A stretch of DNA of 64,000 nt from Halomonas litopenaei (GCF_003045775.1 NZ_PXNS01000001.1:496001-560000); one strand, 5' to 3'; positions 20,474-30,164 are shown, counted from the stretch's first letter. Translations and numbers: made by a program. Notes: generated by a model from the letters alone, not told the origin.

Positions 20474-20504
20474 CGAAGAGCGTGTTGAACAATGCGCCTT
20501 CGCT
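20472..20504 (+). terminator. Weak hairpin at the gbdR 3' end
   Basis: AGCGAAG (20472-20478) pairs with CTTCGCT (20498-20504), with an inner GCG/CGC helix. No T-run. It could mark the end of the gbdR transcript before mtgA. Confidence 0.3.
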
Positions 20505-20671
20505 GGCTGAATTTGCTGGACGAAGCCAGGGACCAGGCTTCGGCATGCCTGGACGCCAGATATCGGCAGAAGAGCCTTTGGCCACACCGGTAAAATGCTG
20601 ACAGCGGCGATTGCCCGCCCCACCCAAGGCCTTGATATACTCCCCGGATCGATTCCAACCGAGCCCGATGC

Positions 20672-21370
20672 ATGCGCAACTGGTGGCGCCCTCTCAGCCG
20701 ACTTCTGCTACGCGCCACCCTTGCCTTTGCGCTGGGGTCAGTGGTGCTGGTGCTGGTGTTTCGCGTGGTGCCGGTGTTCGGCTCCATGGTGATGCTGGAG
20801 CGCGAGGTCTCGTCCTGGTTCTCCGGCGAGCCGCTGGACATCCAGCAGCGCTGGCGTCCCTGGGACGAACTATCCGACAACGCCAAGCTGGCGGTAATCG
20901 CGGCGGAAGACCAGCGCTTCCCCGATCATCACGGCTTCGACCTGGTGGAGTTGAAGCGCGCAATCGAGTCCGCCATGAACGGAGGCTCGCTGCGCGGGGC
21001 CAGCACCATTACCCAGCAGACCGCCAAGAACCTGTTTCTGTGGACCGGGCGAGACTATGTGCGCAAGGTGTTCGAGGCTTGGTTCGCCACCCTGATGGAA
21101 CTGCTGTGGCCCAAGGAGCGCATCCTCGAGGTCTATCTCAATATCGTCGAATTCGACCGGGGGGTCTTTGGCCTGGAGGCCGCCAGTCGCCACTACTTCG
21201 GCGTCGGTGCCGATCAGTTGAGCGCCGCCCAGGCGGCCCGCCTGGCGGCGGTGCTGCCCAACCCGCGAGAGCGCAGCGCCTCGCACCCGGGGCCGCGCAC
21301 CGCCCGTCACGCCGCCTGGATTCAGCGACAGATGAATAACCTGGGGCTTGGCTACCTGGAGAAGCTGTAG
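20672..21370 (+). CDS. mtgA: Monofunctional biosynthetic peptidoglycan transglycosylase
   Basis: Inner-membrane GT51 enzyme that polymerises lipid II glycan strands in the periplasm. The 232-residue protein has one N-terminal membrane anchor (residues about 10-32). The catalytic Glu79 lies in IAAEDQRFPDHHGFD, and further GT51 motifs are GASTITQQTAKNLFLW and EVYLNIVEF. There is no transpeptidase domain, which distinguishes MtgA from class A PBPs. It sits between gbdR and the dgc operon with no functional link apparent. A TATACT box at 20636-20641 is a possible -10. Confidence 0.95.
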   Translation: MRNWWRPLSRLLLRATLAFALGSVVLVLVFRVVPVFGSMVMLEREVSSWFSGEPLDIQQRWRPWDELSDNAKLAVIAAEDQRFPDHHGFDLVELKRAIESAMNGGSLRGASTITQQTAKNLFLWTGRDYVRKVFEAWFATLMELLWPKERILEVYLNIVEFDRGVFGLEAASRHYFGVGADQLSAAQAARLAAVLPNPRERSASHPGPRTARHAAWIQRQMNNLGLGYLEKL

Positions 21371-21507
21371 CCGGCAGGCGTCGCAGTCCTTGATCCTTTG
21401 GGTTCTGTCCATTCGCTTCTTTTTCCCTTCGCCCCTTTGCTTCCGGCACGTCTTCGCGGTGTTTTGAGGCGCGTCGTTTCGCTTCTTTCCTTTGCCCACG
21501 GGTGCCT

Positions 21508-21518
21508 TTTGTCGCTGC
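21508..21518 (+). promoter_or_regulatory. TTTGTCGCTGC box upstream of the dgc operon
   Basis: The 11-mer TTTGTCGCTGC at 21508-21518, 138 bp before the dipeptidase start, recurs exactly at 42437-42447 upstream of gbcB. A shared site in front of two betaine-catabolic operons is a candidate GbdR half-site. The remainder of the 285-bp gap (21371-21655) is pyrimidine-rich with no gene. Confidence 0.4.
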
Positions 21519-21655
21519 CGGAACGGCGGTGACGCTTTTGGAATTCTCGTCGTCGCAATCAGGCGTCGTGGCCCCCCGGGGCGGCGCTATCCTGCCCGCA
21601 CAACGCCAGCGTTCTGCTGCTGGCGCTCTCCCTGAAGCGGGTAAGGACAACAGCG

Positions 21656-22669
21656 ATGAACTCCCCTCTGACGCAAACCGAAACTGGTGCCATCGACGCC
21701 CGGGCGCTTCACCGCGAGGCCACGGTGATCGACGGTCTGATCATCGCCAAGTGGAGCCGTGAACTCCTCGAAGACATGCGCCGTGGTGGGCTGTCGGCGG
21801 CCAACTGCACCGTGTCGGTGTGGGAGGGGTTCCAGGCCACGGTGGACAATATCGTGGCCACCAACGCGCTGATGGAAGAGTGCAGCGACCTGGTGCTGCC
21901 GGTGCGCACCACCGCGGACATCCGGCGTGCCAAGCAGGAAGACAAGACCGGCATCATCTTCGGCTTTCAGAATGCCCATGCCTTCGAGGACCAGATCGGC
22001 TACGTCGAGATCTTCAAGAAGCTCGGCGTCGGTATCGTCCAGCTCTGCTACAACACCCAGAACCTGGTGGGCACCGGCTGCTACGAGCGCGACGGTGGCC
22101 TGTCCGGCTTCGGTCGCGAGATCGTCGCCGAGATGAACCGGGTCGGGGTGATGTGTGACCTGTCTCACGTTGGCGCCAACACCTCGCGCGAAGTGATCCT
22201 CGAGTCGTCCAGGCCGGTCTGTTATTCCCACTGCCTGCCCTCCGGGCTCAAGGAACATCCGCGCAACAAGTCCGACGAGGAGCTCAAGTTTATCGCCGAC
22301 CACGGCGGCTTCGTCGGCGTGACCATGTTCACCCCCTTCCTGCGGGCCGGGGTCAACGCCACCATCGACGACTACGTCGAGGCCATCGTCTACGTGATGA
22401 ACATCGTCGGCGAAGACGCCATCGGTATCGGCACCGACTTCACCCAGGGCCACGACCAGGCCTTCTTCGAGTGGCTGACCCACGACAAGGGCTACGCCCG
22501 TCGCCTGACCTCCTTTGGCGAGATCATCAACCCCAAGGGCATTCGCACCATCGGCGAGTTCGGCAACCTCACCGAGGCGCTACTGCGCCACGGCCTCAGC
22601 GAGGCCCAGGTGCGCAAGATCATGGGCGAGAACTGGGTACGGGTGCTGGCCGATGTCTGGGGCGAATAG
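21656..22669 (+). CDS. Membrane dipeptidase-family protein (peptidase M19) of the betaine cluster
   Basis: A renal-dipeptidase-like (M19) zinc hydrolase of 337 residues. Recognisable segments are GIIFGFQNAHAFED, GVMCDLSHVG and GIGTDFTQGH. M19 enzymes cleave dipeptides, but a gene of this kind heads the dgc operon in Pseudomonas as well (PA5396 position), where its substrate is not established. It is first in an operon with the DUF5943 gene, dgcA, dgcB and the two ETF genes, 42 bp before the next gene. Expression under GbdR is inferred from context. Confidence 0.88.
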   Translation: MNSPLTQTETGAIDARALHREATVIDGLIIAKWSRELLEDMRRGGLSAANCTVSVWEGFQATVDNIVATNALMEECSDLVLPVRTTADIRRAKQEDKTGIIFGFQNAHAFEDQIGYVEIFKKLGVGIVQLCYNTQNLVGTGCYERDGGLSGFGREIVAEMNRVGVMCDLSHVGANTSREVILESSRPVCYSHCLPSGLKEHPRNKSDEELKFIADHGGFVGVTMFTPFLRAGVNATIDDYVEAIVYVMNIVGEDAIGIGTDFTQGHDQAFFEWLTHDKGYARRLTSFGEIINPKGIRTIGEFGNLTEALLRHGLSEAQVRKIMGENWVRVLADVWGE

Positions 22670-22711
22670 CACATAACCACCACAACAATACCGCCTGCCA
22701 AGGAGTCGACC

Positions 22712-23257
22712 GTGACCAAGATGGCGCCTGAACTGCCCATAGAGGTGGACGTCGAGACCGGTGTCTGGACCACCGACGCCCTGCCGATGCTGTATGTGCC
22801 GCGACACTTCTTTATCAACAACCATATCGCCGTGGAGCAGGCGCTGGGCGTCGAGGCCTACGCCGAGATTCTCTACCACGCCGGCTACAAGAGCGCCTGG
22901 CACTGGTGCGAAAAGGAGGCCGAGTTGCACGGTCTGGCCGGCGAGGCGGTGTTCGAGCACTACATGACGCGTCTGTCCCAGCGAGGCTGGGGCCGCTTCA
23001 TTACCGAGGCCATCGACCTGGAGGCGGGGACTGCCCGGGTGCGCTTGGAACACAGCGCCTTCGTCTACCAGCTGGGCAAGGTCGGCTACCGGGTCGAGTA
23101 CATGTTCACCGGCTGGTTCGCCGGTGCCATGGACCAGATCATGGCGGCCTCGGGGTCGGGGCTGCGTACCCGTGCCGAGCAGACCCAGAGCGCCGCCGAG
23201 CCAGGCTGCGAGGTGGGCCGCTTCGAGGTCCAGCCGCTCGCCACCGTGCCTCGCTGA
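22712..23257 (+). CDS. DUF5943-type protein of the dgc operon
   Basis: A 181-residue soluble protein without known activity, matching in size and position the conserved small gene between the dipeptidase and dgcA in Pseudomonas (PA5397 position). The start is GTG at 22712, chosen because AAGGAG lies 6 nt upstream; an ATG at 22721 is too far from it. Residues 25-145 are rich in aromatic and His residues (YKSAWHWCEKEAELHG). The C-terminal 35 residues look disordered. A role in assembling or modifying the flavoprotein demethylase is only a guess. A CAGCGACC doublet lies just after the stop. Confidence 0.8.
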   Translation: MTKMAPELPIEVDVETGVWTTDALPMLYVPRHFFINNHIAVEQALGVEAYAEILYHAGYKSAWHWCEKEAELHGLAGEAVFEHYMTRLSQRGWGRFITEAIDLEAGTARVRLEHSAFVYQLGKVGYRVEYMFTGWFAGAMDQIMAASGSGLRTRAEQTQSAAEPGCEVGRFEVQPLATVPR

Positions 23258-23369
23258 GCTGCGCTATCTCGTCGATTCGGCGAGCTTAGCCAGCGACCCC
23301 AGTCAGCGACCACCTCGGGCCAAGGCGTCTGTCGTGGTTCCACCTTCGTCCGGGCAGAGGAGTTTCCCC

Positions 23370-25472
23370 ATGGCCTTTGACGCGATCTTCGAGCCGATCA
23401 CCATCGGCAGTCAGACCATTCGCAATCGTGTGGTCAGCACCGCCCACGCCGAGGTCCACGCCACCGACGGTGGCATGACCACGGAGCGCTACGTGCGCTA
23501 CTACGAGGAGAAGGCCAAGGGCGGCTGCGGGCTATGCATCTGCGGCGGCTCCTCGGTGGTCTCCATCGACAGCCCCCAGGCCTGGTGGAGCTCAGTCAAC
23601 CTGTCCACCGACCGCATCATCCCGCACTTTCAGAATCTGGCCGAGGCGGTGCACTGCCACGGCGGCAAGATCATGATCCAGATTACCCATATGGGGCGTC
23701 GTTCGCGCTGGGATGGCCACGACTGGCCCACCCTGGTGTCGCCCTCGGGCATCCGCGAACCGGTCCATCGCTCCACCTGCAAGACCATAGAGGAGGAAGA
23801 AATCTGGCGCATCGTCGGTGACTTCGCCCAGGCCGCTCGCCGGGCCAAGGAGGGCGGTCTCGATGGGGTCGAGCTGTCCGCCGTGCACCAGCACCTGATC
23901 GACCAGTTCTGGAGCCCCCGCGTCAACAAGCGCGAGGACGCCTGGGGCGGCACCTTCGAGGGCCGCATGCGCTTTGGCTTGGAGGTGCTCAAGGCGGTGC
24001 GTGCCGAGGTCGGCGACGACTTCGTGGTGGGCATGCGCATCTGCGGCGACGAGTTCCACCCCGATGGCCTGACACACGACGACATGAAGGCCATCGCCGC
24101 CTACTACGACGCCACCGGCAAGGTGGACTTCTTCGGCGTGGTCGGCTCCGGCTGTGACACTCACAATTCCCTGGCCAACGTCATTCCCAACATGTCCTAT
24201 CCGCCGGAGCCTTTCCTGCACCTGGCCGCGGGCATCAAGGAAGTGGTCAGCGTGCCGGTGATCCACGCCCAGAACATCAAGGACCCGACCCAGGCCAACC
24301 GCATCCTCGAAGGTGGCTACGTCGACCTGGTGGGGATGACCCGGGCGCATATCGCCGACCCCCACCTGATCGCCAAGATCAAGATGGGCCAGGTCGACCA
24401 GATTCGTCAGTGTGTCGGCGCCAACTACTGCATCGATCGCCAGTACCAGGGCCTCGACGTGCTGTGCATCCAGAACGCGGCGACATCGCGGGAGTACATG
24501 GGCTTGCCCCATGTCATCAGCCAGAGCGAAGGCCCGAGGCGTCGCGCGGTGGTGGTGGGTGGCGGCCCCGGTGGCATGGAGGCCGCCCGGGTGCTGGCCG
24601 AACGCGGCCATGAGGTGACCCTGTTCGAGGCCGAGGACAGCCTGGGCGGCCAGATTACCCTGGCGGCCAGGGCCCCGAGTCGCGACCAGATCGCCGGGAT
24701 TACCCGTTGGTATCAGCTCGAACTTGCCCGGCTCAAGGTGGACCTGCGCCTCGGCACCCGGGCCGATGTACCCACCATCGATGACCTGAGGCCCGACCTG
24801 GTGGTGCTGGCCACCGGCGGACGGCCGTTTCTCGACCAGTACGCCGACTGGGGCTTCGACCCTGACCCGGAAAAGAGCCTGGTTGTCAGCACCTGGGACA
24901 TCCTCTCGGGCAAGGTGGCACCGGGCCAGAACGTGCTGGTGTTCGATTCCATCTGCGAGTTCTCTGGGGTATCCGCCGCCGACTTTCTGGCCGACAAGGG
25001 CGCCCGGGTCGAGATCGTCACCGACGATATCAAGCCCGGGGCCGCGGTGGGGGGCACCACCTTCCCCACCTACTACCGCAGCCTGTACGAGAAGGAGGTC
25101 ATCATGACCTCGGACCTGATGCTGCACGAGGTCTACCGCGAGGGGGCGTCGCTGGTGGCGGTGCTCGAGAACGAGTACAGCGGGGTGCAGGAGGAGCGCG
25201 TGGTCGACCAGATCGTGGTGGAGAACGGCGTGCGCCCGGACGAGCGGCTTTACCTTGAGATGAAGGAGGCCTCGCTCAATCGCGGTCAGGTCGATCTGGA
25301 AGCGCTCTACGCGGCCAGGCCGCAGCCCTGCCTGGCGCACCTGGACGCAGAAGGTCGCAGCGCTGGAGATCGCAGCGCCGGTTTCGTGCTGTTCCGACTG
25401 GGCGACGGGGTGGCGCCACGCAATGTGCACGCCGCCATCTATGACGCCCTGCGTCTGTGCAAGGACGTTTGA
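23370..25472 (+). CDS. dgcA: Dimethylglycine demethylase subunit DgcA (OYE/trimethylamine-dehydrogenase family)
   Basis: Flavoprotein that demethylates N,N-dimethylglycine to sarcosine. The 700 residues contain an N-terminal old-yellow-enzyme TIM barrel for FMN (residues 1-340), an iron-sulfur segment (348-366) and two nucleotide-binding folds (VVVGGGPGGMEAARVLAERGH, split near residue 395). The [4Fe-4S] segment reads CVGANYC then a Cys at 366: in trimethylamine dehydrogenase the third position after the first Cys is also Cys, but here it is Ala351. The ATG at 23370 has AGAGGAG upstream; a longer open frame upstream belongs to the previous gene's shadow. Electrons probably pass to DgcB and the ETF encoded downstream. 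Confidence 0.93.
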   Translation: MAFDAIFEPITIGSQTIRNRVVSTAHAEVHATDGGMTTERYVRYYEEKAKGGCGLCICGGSSVVSIDSPQAWWSSVNLSTDRIIPHFQNLAEAVHCHGGKIMIQITHMGRRSRWDGHDWPTLVSPSGIREPVHRSTCKTIEEEEIWRIVGDFAQAARRAKEGGLDGVELSAVHQHLIDQFWSPRVNKREDAWGGTFEGRMRFGLEVLKAVRAEVGDDFVVGMRICGDEFHPDGLTHDDMKAIAAYYDATGKVDFFGVVGSGCDTHNSLANVIPNMSYPPEPFLHLAAGIKEVVSVPVIHAQNIKDPTQANRILEGGYVDLVGMTRAHIADPHLIAKIKMGQVDQIRQCVGANYCIDRQYQGLDVLCIQNAATSREYMGLPHVISQSEGPRRRAVVVGGGPGGMEAARVLAERGHEVTLFEAEDSLGGQITLAARAPSRDQIAGITRWYQLELARLKVDLRLGTRADVPTIDDLRPDLVVLATGGRPFLDQYADWGFDPDPEKSLVVSTWDILSGKVAPGQNVLVFDSICEFSGVSAADFLADKGARVEIVTDDIKPGAAVGGTTFPTYYRSLYEKEVIMTSDLMLHEVYREGASLVAVLENEYSGVQEERVVDQIVVENGVRPDERLYLEMKEASLNRGQVDLEALYAARPQPCLAHLDAEGRSAGDRSAGFVLFRLGDGVAPRNVHAAIYDALRLCKDV

Positions 25473-25532
25473 GCGAGCCACGAGGGCGGCCCAGTCGCCG
25501 CCCGCCTGCCCCTCGTCGAGAGGAGATAGAAG

Positions 25533-27662
25533 ATGCCCGCAACCGTTCTTCCTGACCTGCTGGCCGTGTTGGTGCTGGCCGTGCTGACACTGACCCTGGT
25601 GGGTGGGGCCAGACGCTTCACCCTTTGGCGACGTGGGCGGCCCTCGCCGGTGCCCTGGTTGGCGGGCCTGGCGGCGATGCCGCGCCGCTATCTGGTGGAT
25701 CTGCATCATGTGGTGGCCCGGGACAAGGCCTTCGCCCACACCCACGTGGCCACCGCCGGAGGCTTCGTCGCCGCTGCGCTGCTGATGCTGCTGGTGTTGC
25801 TGGTGCCGATGCCGGCGGGGCTAAGGCTCGGCCTGACAGGCCTGATGCTCGCCGCCAGCGTGCTGATGCTGGTCGGTGCCAGGCTGGTCGCCAGGCGGCG
25901 GCGCTCGCCGCCGGCGCGGCTGTCACGTGGCCCCTGGATGCGCCTGCCCAGGAGCCTCACGGTTTTCTCGGCAAGCCTTGCCGGCGTTGCACTGGTCAGT
26001 CTGCTGTCCTCGCTGCTGCCGCCAGGCTGGCTCGGCGGCATCCTCGGCTGGACGCTTGCCGGCGTGCTGCTGCTGGGGCTCGCGCTGGGACTCGCCGAGA
26101 TGATGCTGGGGATGACCTGGGGCGGGCCGATGAAGCACGCCTTCGCCGGTGCGCTGCACCTGGCCTGGCATCGCCGGGCAGAGCGCTTTTCCACGCGCTC
26201 AAGCGAGCGCGAGGGACGCACGCCGCGCTCCACCGGGCTCAAGGCGCTCGATCTGGACGACCCCGAGGTGCCGCTGGGGGTGGCGTGTCCCGAGGACTTC
26301 ACCTGGAACCAGCGCCTGGGCTTCGATGCCTGCGTGCAGTGCGGGCGCTGCGAGGCGGTGTGCCCGGCCTTCGCCGCCGGCCAGCCGCTCAATCCCAAGA
26401 AGCTGATCCAGGATATGGTGCGGGGCATGACCGGCGCCAGCGCCGACAGCTACCACGGTTCGCCCTATCCCGGCCGGCCGCTCACTCAAGATAGAGGTCA
26501 AGACAAGTCTCAGAACCAGGGCCGGCCGGCTGGACCCATCGTCGTCGAGGCGGGGGGCGCCTTGCTCGATGCCGATACCCTGTGGTCCTGCACCACCTGC
26601 CGGGCCTGCGTGGAAGAGTGCCCGATGATGATCGAGCACGTGGACGCCATCGTCGACCTGCGCCGTCACCTGACCCTGGAGCGCGGCAAGACCCCGGGCA
26701 AGGGCGCGGCGGTGCTCGACAATCTGATCGCCACGGACAATCCCGGCGGCTTTGCCCCTGGGTCACGCATGCACTGGGCGGCCGACCTGACGCTCCCGCT
26801 GATGCGCGACTACGGCCAGGTGGATGTGCTGCTGTGGCTGGGGGACGGCGCCTTCGACATGCGCAATCAGCGTACTCTGCGTGCCCTGGTCAAGATCCTG
26901 CGGGCGGCGTCGGTGGACTTTGCCGTGCTTGGTAACGAGGAACGTGACAGCGGCGACGTGGCGCGCCGGCTGGGAGACGAGGCGACCTTTCAGCGTCTGG
27001 CCCGGGCCAACGTGGCGACGCTTTCACACTATCGCTTCCAGACCATCGTCACCTGCGACCCCCACAGCTTCCACGTGCTCGGCAACGAGTACGGCGCCTT
27101 CGGCGGCGACTACCGGGTGCGCCACCACAGCACCTTTATCCAGGAGTTGATCGCCGACGGACGGCTCACGCTCGAATCCCGTCAGCGCGGCCGTGTCACC
27201 TACCACGACCCTTGCTATCTGGGGCGCTACAACGGCGAATACGAGGCGCCGCGCCAGGTGCTGGCGGCGCTCGGCATCGAGCTATCCGAGATGCAGCGCT
27301 CCGGTTTCCGTTCGCGCTGCTGCGGTGGGGGTGGCGGCGCCCCGATCACCGACGTGCCCGGCGAGCGGAGGATTCCCGACATGCGCATGGCCGACGTGGC
27401 CGAGGCCGGCGCCGAGCTGGTAGCGGTGGGCTGCCCCCAATGCACCGCCATGCTCGAAGGGGTGGTCGATGCCACCGCCCAGGTGCGCGATATCGCCGAG
27501 CTGGTGGCCGAGGCATTGATCGAGCCACCTGCCGGCAAGCGCCAAGCGCGCAAGGCGCAAGCACACGACAGGACGGTCGCCGCAAAAGGAGGTGTGGCAA
27601 GAGGCGTGGACCCGGTCGTGGACCGAGGCGTGGGCCGTGACGTAGAGGAGCTGAGCCAATGA
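25533..27662 (+). CDS. dgcB: Membrane iron-sulfur oxidoreductase DgcB
   Basis: Partner of DgcA; a 709-residue protein of the heterodisulfide-reductase-D / glycolate-oxidase-F type. Four to five membrane spans lie at the N-terminus (about residues 8-28, 70-95, 100-120, 145-165 and 170-190). Two ferredoxin clusters follow (CVQCGRCEAVC from residue 267; CTTCRACVEEC from residue 353), then two CCG-type Cys-rich motifs (RSRCCGGGGG and GCPQCTAML). It probably moves electrons from the demethylase to the quinone pool. The last 50 residues are a basic, low-complexity extension (KRQARKAQAHDR) that looks poorly conserved. A GAGAGGAG ribosome site precedes it. It overlaps etfA by 4 nt. Confidence 0.92.
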   Translation: MPATVLPDLLAVLVLAVLTLTLVGGARRFTLWRRGRPSPVPWLAGLAAMPRRYLVDLHHVVARDKAFAHTHVATAGGFVAAALLMLLVLLVPMPAGLRLGLTGLMLAASVLMLVGARLVARRRRSPPARLSRGPWMRLPRSLTVFSASLAGVALVSLLSSLLPPGWLGGILGWTLAGVLLLGLALGLAEMMLGMTWGGPMKHAFAGALHLAWHRRAERFSTRSSEREGRTPRSTGLKALDLDDPEVPLGVACPEDFTWNQRLGFDACVQCGRCEAVCPAFAAGQPLNPKKLIQDMVRGMTGASADSYHGSPYPGRPLTQDRGQDKSQNQGRPAGPIVVEAGGALLDADTLWSCTTCRACVEECPMMIEHVDAIVDLRRHLTLERGKTPGKGAAVLDNLIATDNPGGFAPGSRMHWAADLTLPLMRDYGQVDVLLWLGDGAFDMRNQRTLRALVKILRAASVDFAVLGNEERDSGDVARRLGDEATFQRLARANVATLSHYRFQTIVTCDPHSFHVLGNEYGAFGGDYRVRHHSTFIQELIADGRLTLESRQRGRVTYHDPCYLGRYNGEYEAPRQVLAALGIELSEMQRSGFRSRCCGGGGGAPITDVPGERRIPDMRMADVAEAGAELVAVGCPQCTAMLEGVVDATAQVRDIAELVAEALIEPPAGKRQARKAQAHDRTVAAKGGVARGVDPVVDRGVGRDVEELSQ

Positions 27663-29074
27663 GCACGTCCGATGAAGCGACGCGAGAAAGCACCCCAGTA
27701 GCGACGGCTCGGCTGCGTCGCGATCCCCGGCAAGACTGGATCGCCCGCAACCGCCTGCATCCGCAGCATCAGTCGGTACTGGCCGCTTTGGAGGGCGCCA
27801 CCTCGCCGCCGGCGTGGATGGGCCCCCAGGGACGGTTGCGCCGGAACCCCCACGCGGTGGGCTTTATTGGCCCCAACGGTCGCCGGCGTATCGACCGCAG
27901 CGGTGTCCAGGCGGGAGCCTCCGCGTCGCCTGCAGGTCGCGCCCAGACCGCAGACGTTCAGGCCGCCCGTGACCGGCGCCGCGCGGTGACGTTGGAAGCC
28001 CCGGCGGGCTGGATCGCGGTGGTCCCGGATACCGCGTCCGGCAGGCTGACCGAGCATGATCGCGATCTGTTCGGCCTGGCCCGTCGACTGGCCGATAGCG
28101 GCTCGCAGCCAGAGGGAGCTGAACTGGCCGTGGTGGCCATCCTGTTCGGGGATTCGCCGCCACCCGCGCTGAAGCAGGCGCTCGGTGAAGCCGGGGCCGA
28201 TCGGGTGGTCTGCTTGGCGGTGGTCCAGGGCTACGCCCCCGAGGCACGCCTGGCGGCCTGTACCCGAGTGGATGAAGCGCTGGCGCCGCGCCATTGGCTG
28301 TTTCCCGATACCGCCCTGGATGGCGGCGATCTGGGGCGCAGGCTGGCGGTACGGCTGGGCGAGCGGCCCGCCTGTGGAGTATGGCGGGTCGAGGCGGATG
28401 GCGGGCTCGATGCCGGCGGGTCCTGCGTCTGTCGGACCGGGTCCGGGCGCGAGGACCAGCCCCGTCCGCTGCCGCGCATCCTGATGGCGCTGGCCGAGTG
28501 CGCCGAGCCGGTGGTCGAGACCCGCCACGAGGCGAGAGCGATGGCCCTGGAGCCATCGCACGCGCCTGAGATGAGGGTCGAGGATCTTGGCGCGGTGGCG
28601 GTGGACCCCGCCGAGATCGCCCTGCACGAGGCGCCCTTTATCCTGTCCGGCGGCAATGGCGTTGGCGACTGGCCCGGCTTTCACCGGGCCGCCCAGGCGC
28701 TGGGCGCCAGCGAAGGCGCCTCCCGGGTGGCGGTGGACGACGGCCATATGCCACGCCATCGCCAGGTGGGGGCCACCGGCACCTTCGTCAGCGCCCGGGT
28801 CTACCTGGCGGTGGGGATCAGCGGGGCGATCCAGCACCTGCAGGGGATCCAGCGCTGCGACAAGGTTATCGCCGTCAACCGCGACGCCGGCTGCGATATG
28901 GTCAAGCGGGCCGATCTGTCGGTGATTGGTAATGGCGACGAGATCCTCGCCGAACTGGTACGTCTGGTCGAGGCCAGGGGGGAACGTGGAGGCAAAGTTG
29001 ATAGCGAGCGTGGCGATACCCACGAGTCCCCGCCAGCGGAAACATCCCCGAAGGAGGCCCTGAATGTTGCCTGA
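27659..29074 (+). CDS. Electron-transfer flavoprotein alpha subunit of the dgc operon
   Basis: FAD-binding ETF alpha subunit, 471 residues, much longer than the usual 310. The first 120 residues are an Arg-rich extension (ARNRLHPQHQSVLAAL, RRNPHAVGF) also seen in dgc-linked ETFs. The C-terminal FAD domain is clear (GATGTFVSARVYLAVGISGA and QGIQRCDKVIAVNRD, near residues 365-410). It starts in ATGA overlap with dgcB behind GAGGAG. A dedicated acceptor for the methyl-group oxidation of dimethylglycine is inferred from operon position. Confidence 0.9.
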   Translation: MSTSDEATRESTPVATARLRRDPRQDWIARNRLHPQHQSVLAALEGATSPPAWMGPQGRLRRNPHAVGFIGPNGRRRIDRSGVQAGASASPAGRAQTADVQAARDRRRAVTLEAPAGWIAVVPDTASGRLTEHDRDLFGLARRLADSGSQPEGAELAVVAILFGDSPPPALKQALGEAGADRVVCLAVVQGYAPEARLAACTRVDEALAPRHWLFPDTALDGGDLGRRLAVRLGERPACGVWRVEADGGLDAGGSCVCRTGSGREDQPRPLPRILMALAECAEPVVETRHEARAMALEPSHAPEMRVEDLGAVAVDPAEIALHEAPFILSGGNGVGDWPGFHRAAQALGASEGASRVAVDDGHMPRHRQVGATGTFVSARVYLAVGISGAIQHLQGIQRCDKVIAVNRDAGCDMVKRADLSVIGNGDEILAELVRLVEARGERGGKVDSERGDTHESPPAETSPKEALNVA

Positions 29075-30164
29075 ATCTTCCTCCCCCCATGGCGAGGCCA
29101 AGATCGGCGCCAGTGCCGATGCCAACGGCGGTGTCAAAAACAAAGCCAAGGCCAAGGCCTCCAGCGCAGACGCCACCTACCCGCAAGCTAGCGACATCAC
29201 ATCGCTTCGCCTGGATGTGCTGCTGTCGGTGGGGCGCCATCGCCTGACCGGTCGCGCCCAGCGTGCCGATGGCGACGCCCGGGCGCTGGAAATGGCGCTG
29301 TCGCTGAGACAGGCGTTGCAGACCGAGAAGACGACCCCTCCCGAGGTGGAGCTGACTCCCTGGCACCTGGGGCCGGAGGGCGACGACACCGAAGCGGCGC
29401 TGCGTGGCTATCTGGGGATGGGCCTGGACGCCATTCGCTGGATCAAGGCACCGGCGGCGGCGGACGCCATGGCGCCACTTCGGGCGTCGCTGGCATCGCC
29501 TTCGGCGGGGGACGCTCACCACCGTCAAGCGCGCCTGGTGCTGTGCGGGATGCGTGCCGAGCAGGGCGAGGGCACCGGCATGCTGCCGATGGTGCTGGCC
29601 GAACAACTCGGCTGGGCCTGGGTCCCTGGGGTGGTGGCCCTCGAGCGTATTGAAGCGATCGAGGGTCGCCAGCGGCACGCTGAGGACGGTGAGCCAGGCG
29701 AGGCGAAGCACGACGGGGAGACCGTGCTGTTCCAGGCCATCGTGCTGCAGGCGCTGCCGCAGGGACAGCGACGCCGTCTGGCGGTGACCCTGCCGGCCAT
29801 CCTGGGGGTGGACAGTGCGGCACCGGCCGCGCGCCAGAGTGCCTTCGGTCCGGCCCGGCGTGGTCAGCTGCGTCTGGTCGAGTCAGGCGAAGAGGTGGTG
29901 CTGGACCCGGCGGTGGAGCAGTGGCCGCTGATACCGGCCCGCGCCCGCCCCAGGCGGCTCAAGATCGTCACCGCCACCAGCGCCCGGGATCGCTTCAAGG
30001 CCGCCGCCGCCAAGGCCGAAGGTGGCGGTGGTCGGGTGCTCGAGGATGTCTCGGCCACAGAAGGGGCCGCCGCCATCCTGTCGATGCTCGAGGCAGAGGG
30101 TGTCTTGCCTGCCGGCGGGGCCCGGCACGGTCAACAAGGTAGCCCACAAGGCGATGGACGCTGA
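29064..30164 (+). CDS. Electron-transfer flavoprotein beta subunit of the dgc operon
   Basis: ETF beta-type protein of 366 residues, partner of the preceding alpha subunit. The conserved core LDVLLSVGRHRLTGRAQRAD begins near residue 50, and the nucleotide-binding region continues past RLVLCGMRAEQGEGTGMLP. The first 45 residues (Lys/Ala/Ser-rich, NKAKAKASS) look disordered. It overlaps etfA by 11 nt with a strong AAGGAGG, so the two are translationally coupled. The C-terminus, past the ETF domain, contains a Gly-rich tail. The 104-bp gap to the formate dehydrogenase has no recognisable terminator, so read-through is possible. Confidence 0.87.
   Translation: MLPESSSPHGEAKIGASADANGGVKNKAKAKASSADATYPQASDITSLRLDVLLSVGRHRLTGRAQRADGDARALEMALSLRQALQTEKTTPPEVELTPWHLGPEGDDTEAALRGYLGMGLDAIRWIKAPAAADAMAPLRASLASPSAGDAHHRQARLVLCGMRAEQGEGTGMLPMVLAEQLGWAWVPGVVALERIEAIEGRQRHAEDGEPGEAKHDGETVLFQAIVLQALPQGQRRRLAVTLPAILGVDSAAPAARQSAFGPARRGQLRLVESGEEVVLDPAVEQWPLIPARARPRRLKIVTATSARDRFKAAAAKAEGGGGRVLEDVSATEGAAAILSMLEAEGVLPAGGARHGQQGSPQGDGR

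Noticed and set aside
23592..25745. 717-residue open frame on the minus strand opposite dgcA
   Set aside because: It mirrors the third-codon GC bias of dgcA, has no family motif or ribosome site, and is the usual antisense shadow in GC-rich genomes.
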